Origin: Akkermansia muciniphila
Lineage (GTDB): Bacteria > Verrucomicrobiota > Verrucomicrobiia > Limisphaerales > SXTU01
Direction of reading: 5' to 3'
Assembly: GCA_945872195.1 (NCBI GenBank)
Contig: CAMBZO010000177.1
Span: forward strand, 1 to 5,998
DNA length: 5,998 nucleotides
Part shown: one piece after another, positions 5,303 to 5,998 of the stretch
Layout of the letters: every line of letters starts with the position of its first letter
Numbering within the stretch: position 1 is the stretch's first letter
Made by a program: the position numbers and the translations under genes
Notes under the pieces: model-generated
What the model saw: the letters and a program-made list of their open reading frames with translations, nothing else
Told to the model about the DNA's origin: nothing
Databases searched by the model: none

Positions 5303-5998
5303 TCAGATTTTCTCCAACGCGTCGCGGGCGCGCTGTTTGGATTCGGCGTCGTCCTTTTCGCGGCTCGGGAGCGCCAGGCCTTTGTTCAATTCGGTGCGCG
5401 CCAATTCCTTTTCGCCAAGCGCCGCGTAGGTGCGGCCGATCTCCACGCGATGCGCCACGCGCTGCGGCGCGAGGCTGATCGCCTTCTTGAAATTTTTCAC
5501 CGCGTCCGCATAGGACGCCGCCGGCAGCGCGCCGTAGATGAGCTTCGCGAAAGTGCGGAGCACCGGGTTGAGGTCGGCCATTTCGTAGTGCCACGCGCCG
5601 AGCACGTGAAAGGCGTAGTCATTGGTGGCATCCAGCGCGATGGACTGCTCGGCGTGCTCCTTGATGAGTTTCGAGTAGGCGATCTTCGTCCGGTTATCGA
5701 GCAACGGCGCGACGCGCCCGTAACAAATCGCCAGCGCAAGATGGGCGAGCGCGTTCTTCGGGTCGGTGGCCACGGCGCGCTGGGCGTAGCTCACGGACTT
5801 CTGCCCCAGCGCGAGCTTCTCCGCCTTGGCTTTCGCGTCCGGCATGGCCAGCGCGTACTCGCGCGCGATTTTCCGCAGCAGGTCGGCGTCGTTGCCCCCG
5901 AGTTTCTCGGCTTCGAGATACGCGCTCAACGATTCCTGCGTCTTGAACTGCTGATCCAGCGCATCGCCCTTGGCCACGAGAGCGGCGATGGAGTCGTT
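5303..5998 (-). CDS. RMD-like tetratricopeptide repeat protein (5' end outside window)
   Basis: The frame is open from the window edge (NDSIAALVAKGDALDQQF) to a TGA at 5305-5303, giving 231 visible residues. A GTG at 5977 could be mistaken for the start, but the reading frame and typical sequence continue upstream of it, so the gene is cut by the window. TPR-like helix pairs are seen throughout: SLSAYLEAEKLGG, then YAQRAVATDPKNALAHLALAICYGRVA, AEQSIALDATNDYAFHVLGAWHYEMA, and FKKAISLAPQRVAHRVEIGRTYAALG. The segment FAKLIYGALPAASYADAVKNF and the ending LALPSREKDDAESKQRARDALEK match TPR proteins related to the regulator of microtubule dynamics (RMD) family, which also occur in bacteria with no assigned role. 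No catalytic motif is present. A terminator-like hairpin follows 24 bp downstream. Confidence 0.85.
   Translation of the reverse strand, partial: NDSIAALVAKGDALDQQFKTQESLSAYLEAEKLGGNDADLLRKIAREYALAMPDAKAKAEKLALGQKSVSYAQRAVATDPKNALAHLALAICYGRVAPLLDNRTKIAYSKLIKEHAEQSIALDATNDYAFHVLGAWHYEMADLNPVLRTFAKLIYGALPAASYADAVKNFKKAISLAPQRVAHRVEIGRTYAALGEKELARTELNKGLALPSREKDDAESKQRARDALEKI

Noticed and set aside
4482..5429. Plus-strand open frame (315 codons) spanning three features
   Set aside because: It runs antisense through the metallopeptidase, the enolase remnant and the RMD-like gene, and shows no coherent domain.
5190..5594. Upstream extension of the enolase-remnant frame
   Set aside because: The translation is Arg-rich and overlaps the RMD-like TPR gene in another frame; homology to enolases is only visible after about 5189.

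Overview
This is a GC-rich bacterial chromosomal window with long protein-coding genes, few clear Shine-Dalgarno sequences, and short AT-richer repeats between genes. The protein types (an amidotransferase-like membrane protein with a C-terminal WWWF anchor, an RMD-like TPR protein, an MR/MLE-type enolase remnant) and the ATTCG-type intergenic repeats suggest Verrucomicrobiota (Pedosphaera/Limisphaerales-like) or a close relative. That placement is an inference from pattern memory, not a database result.

Layout, left to right. Positions 3-650 (+) hold the C-terminal part of a large membrane-anchored protein cut by the window edge. It converges on a minus-strand cluster of three genes, with a small hairpin between them. 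In transcription order the cluster is a membrane-anchored TPR protein (3291-2554), UDP-glucose 6-dehydrogenase ugd (2508-1210) and a MutT-type Nudix hydrolase (1189-722). The ugd-mutT junction carries a period-7 inverted repeat that now supplies the N-terminus of the Nudix protein. Positions 3292-3550 contain no gene but hold a terminator-like element, a pair of 17-bp direct repeats and a GC-rich palindrome.

Further right, also on the minus strand, is a secreted HExxH metallopeptidase (4780-3551) whose N-terminus looks like a VHL-type beta domain. It is preceded by a 3'-terminal remnant of an MR/MLE-type enolase-superfamily gene (5189-4875). That remnant is cut off next to a short noncoding segment with a tandem 11-bp repeat and a terminator-like hairpin. 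The last gene (5998-5303) is the C-terminal part of an RMD-like TPR protein that continues beyond the window.

The genes do not form one obvious pathway. ugd supplies UDP-glucuronate for surface polysaccharide, the Nudix enzyme most likely sanitises oxidised nucleotides, and the TPR protein is probably envelope-associated. I see no CRISPR array, transposase, tRNA, rRNA or defence system. The most interesting items are the repeat captured into the Nudix coding sequence, the truncated enolase gene, and the metallopeptidase architecture.
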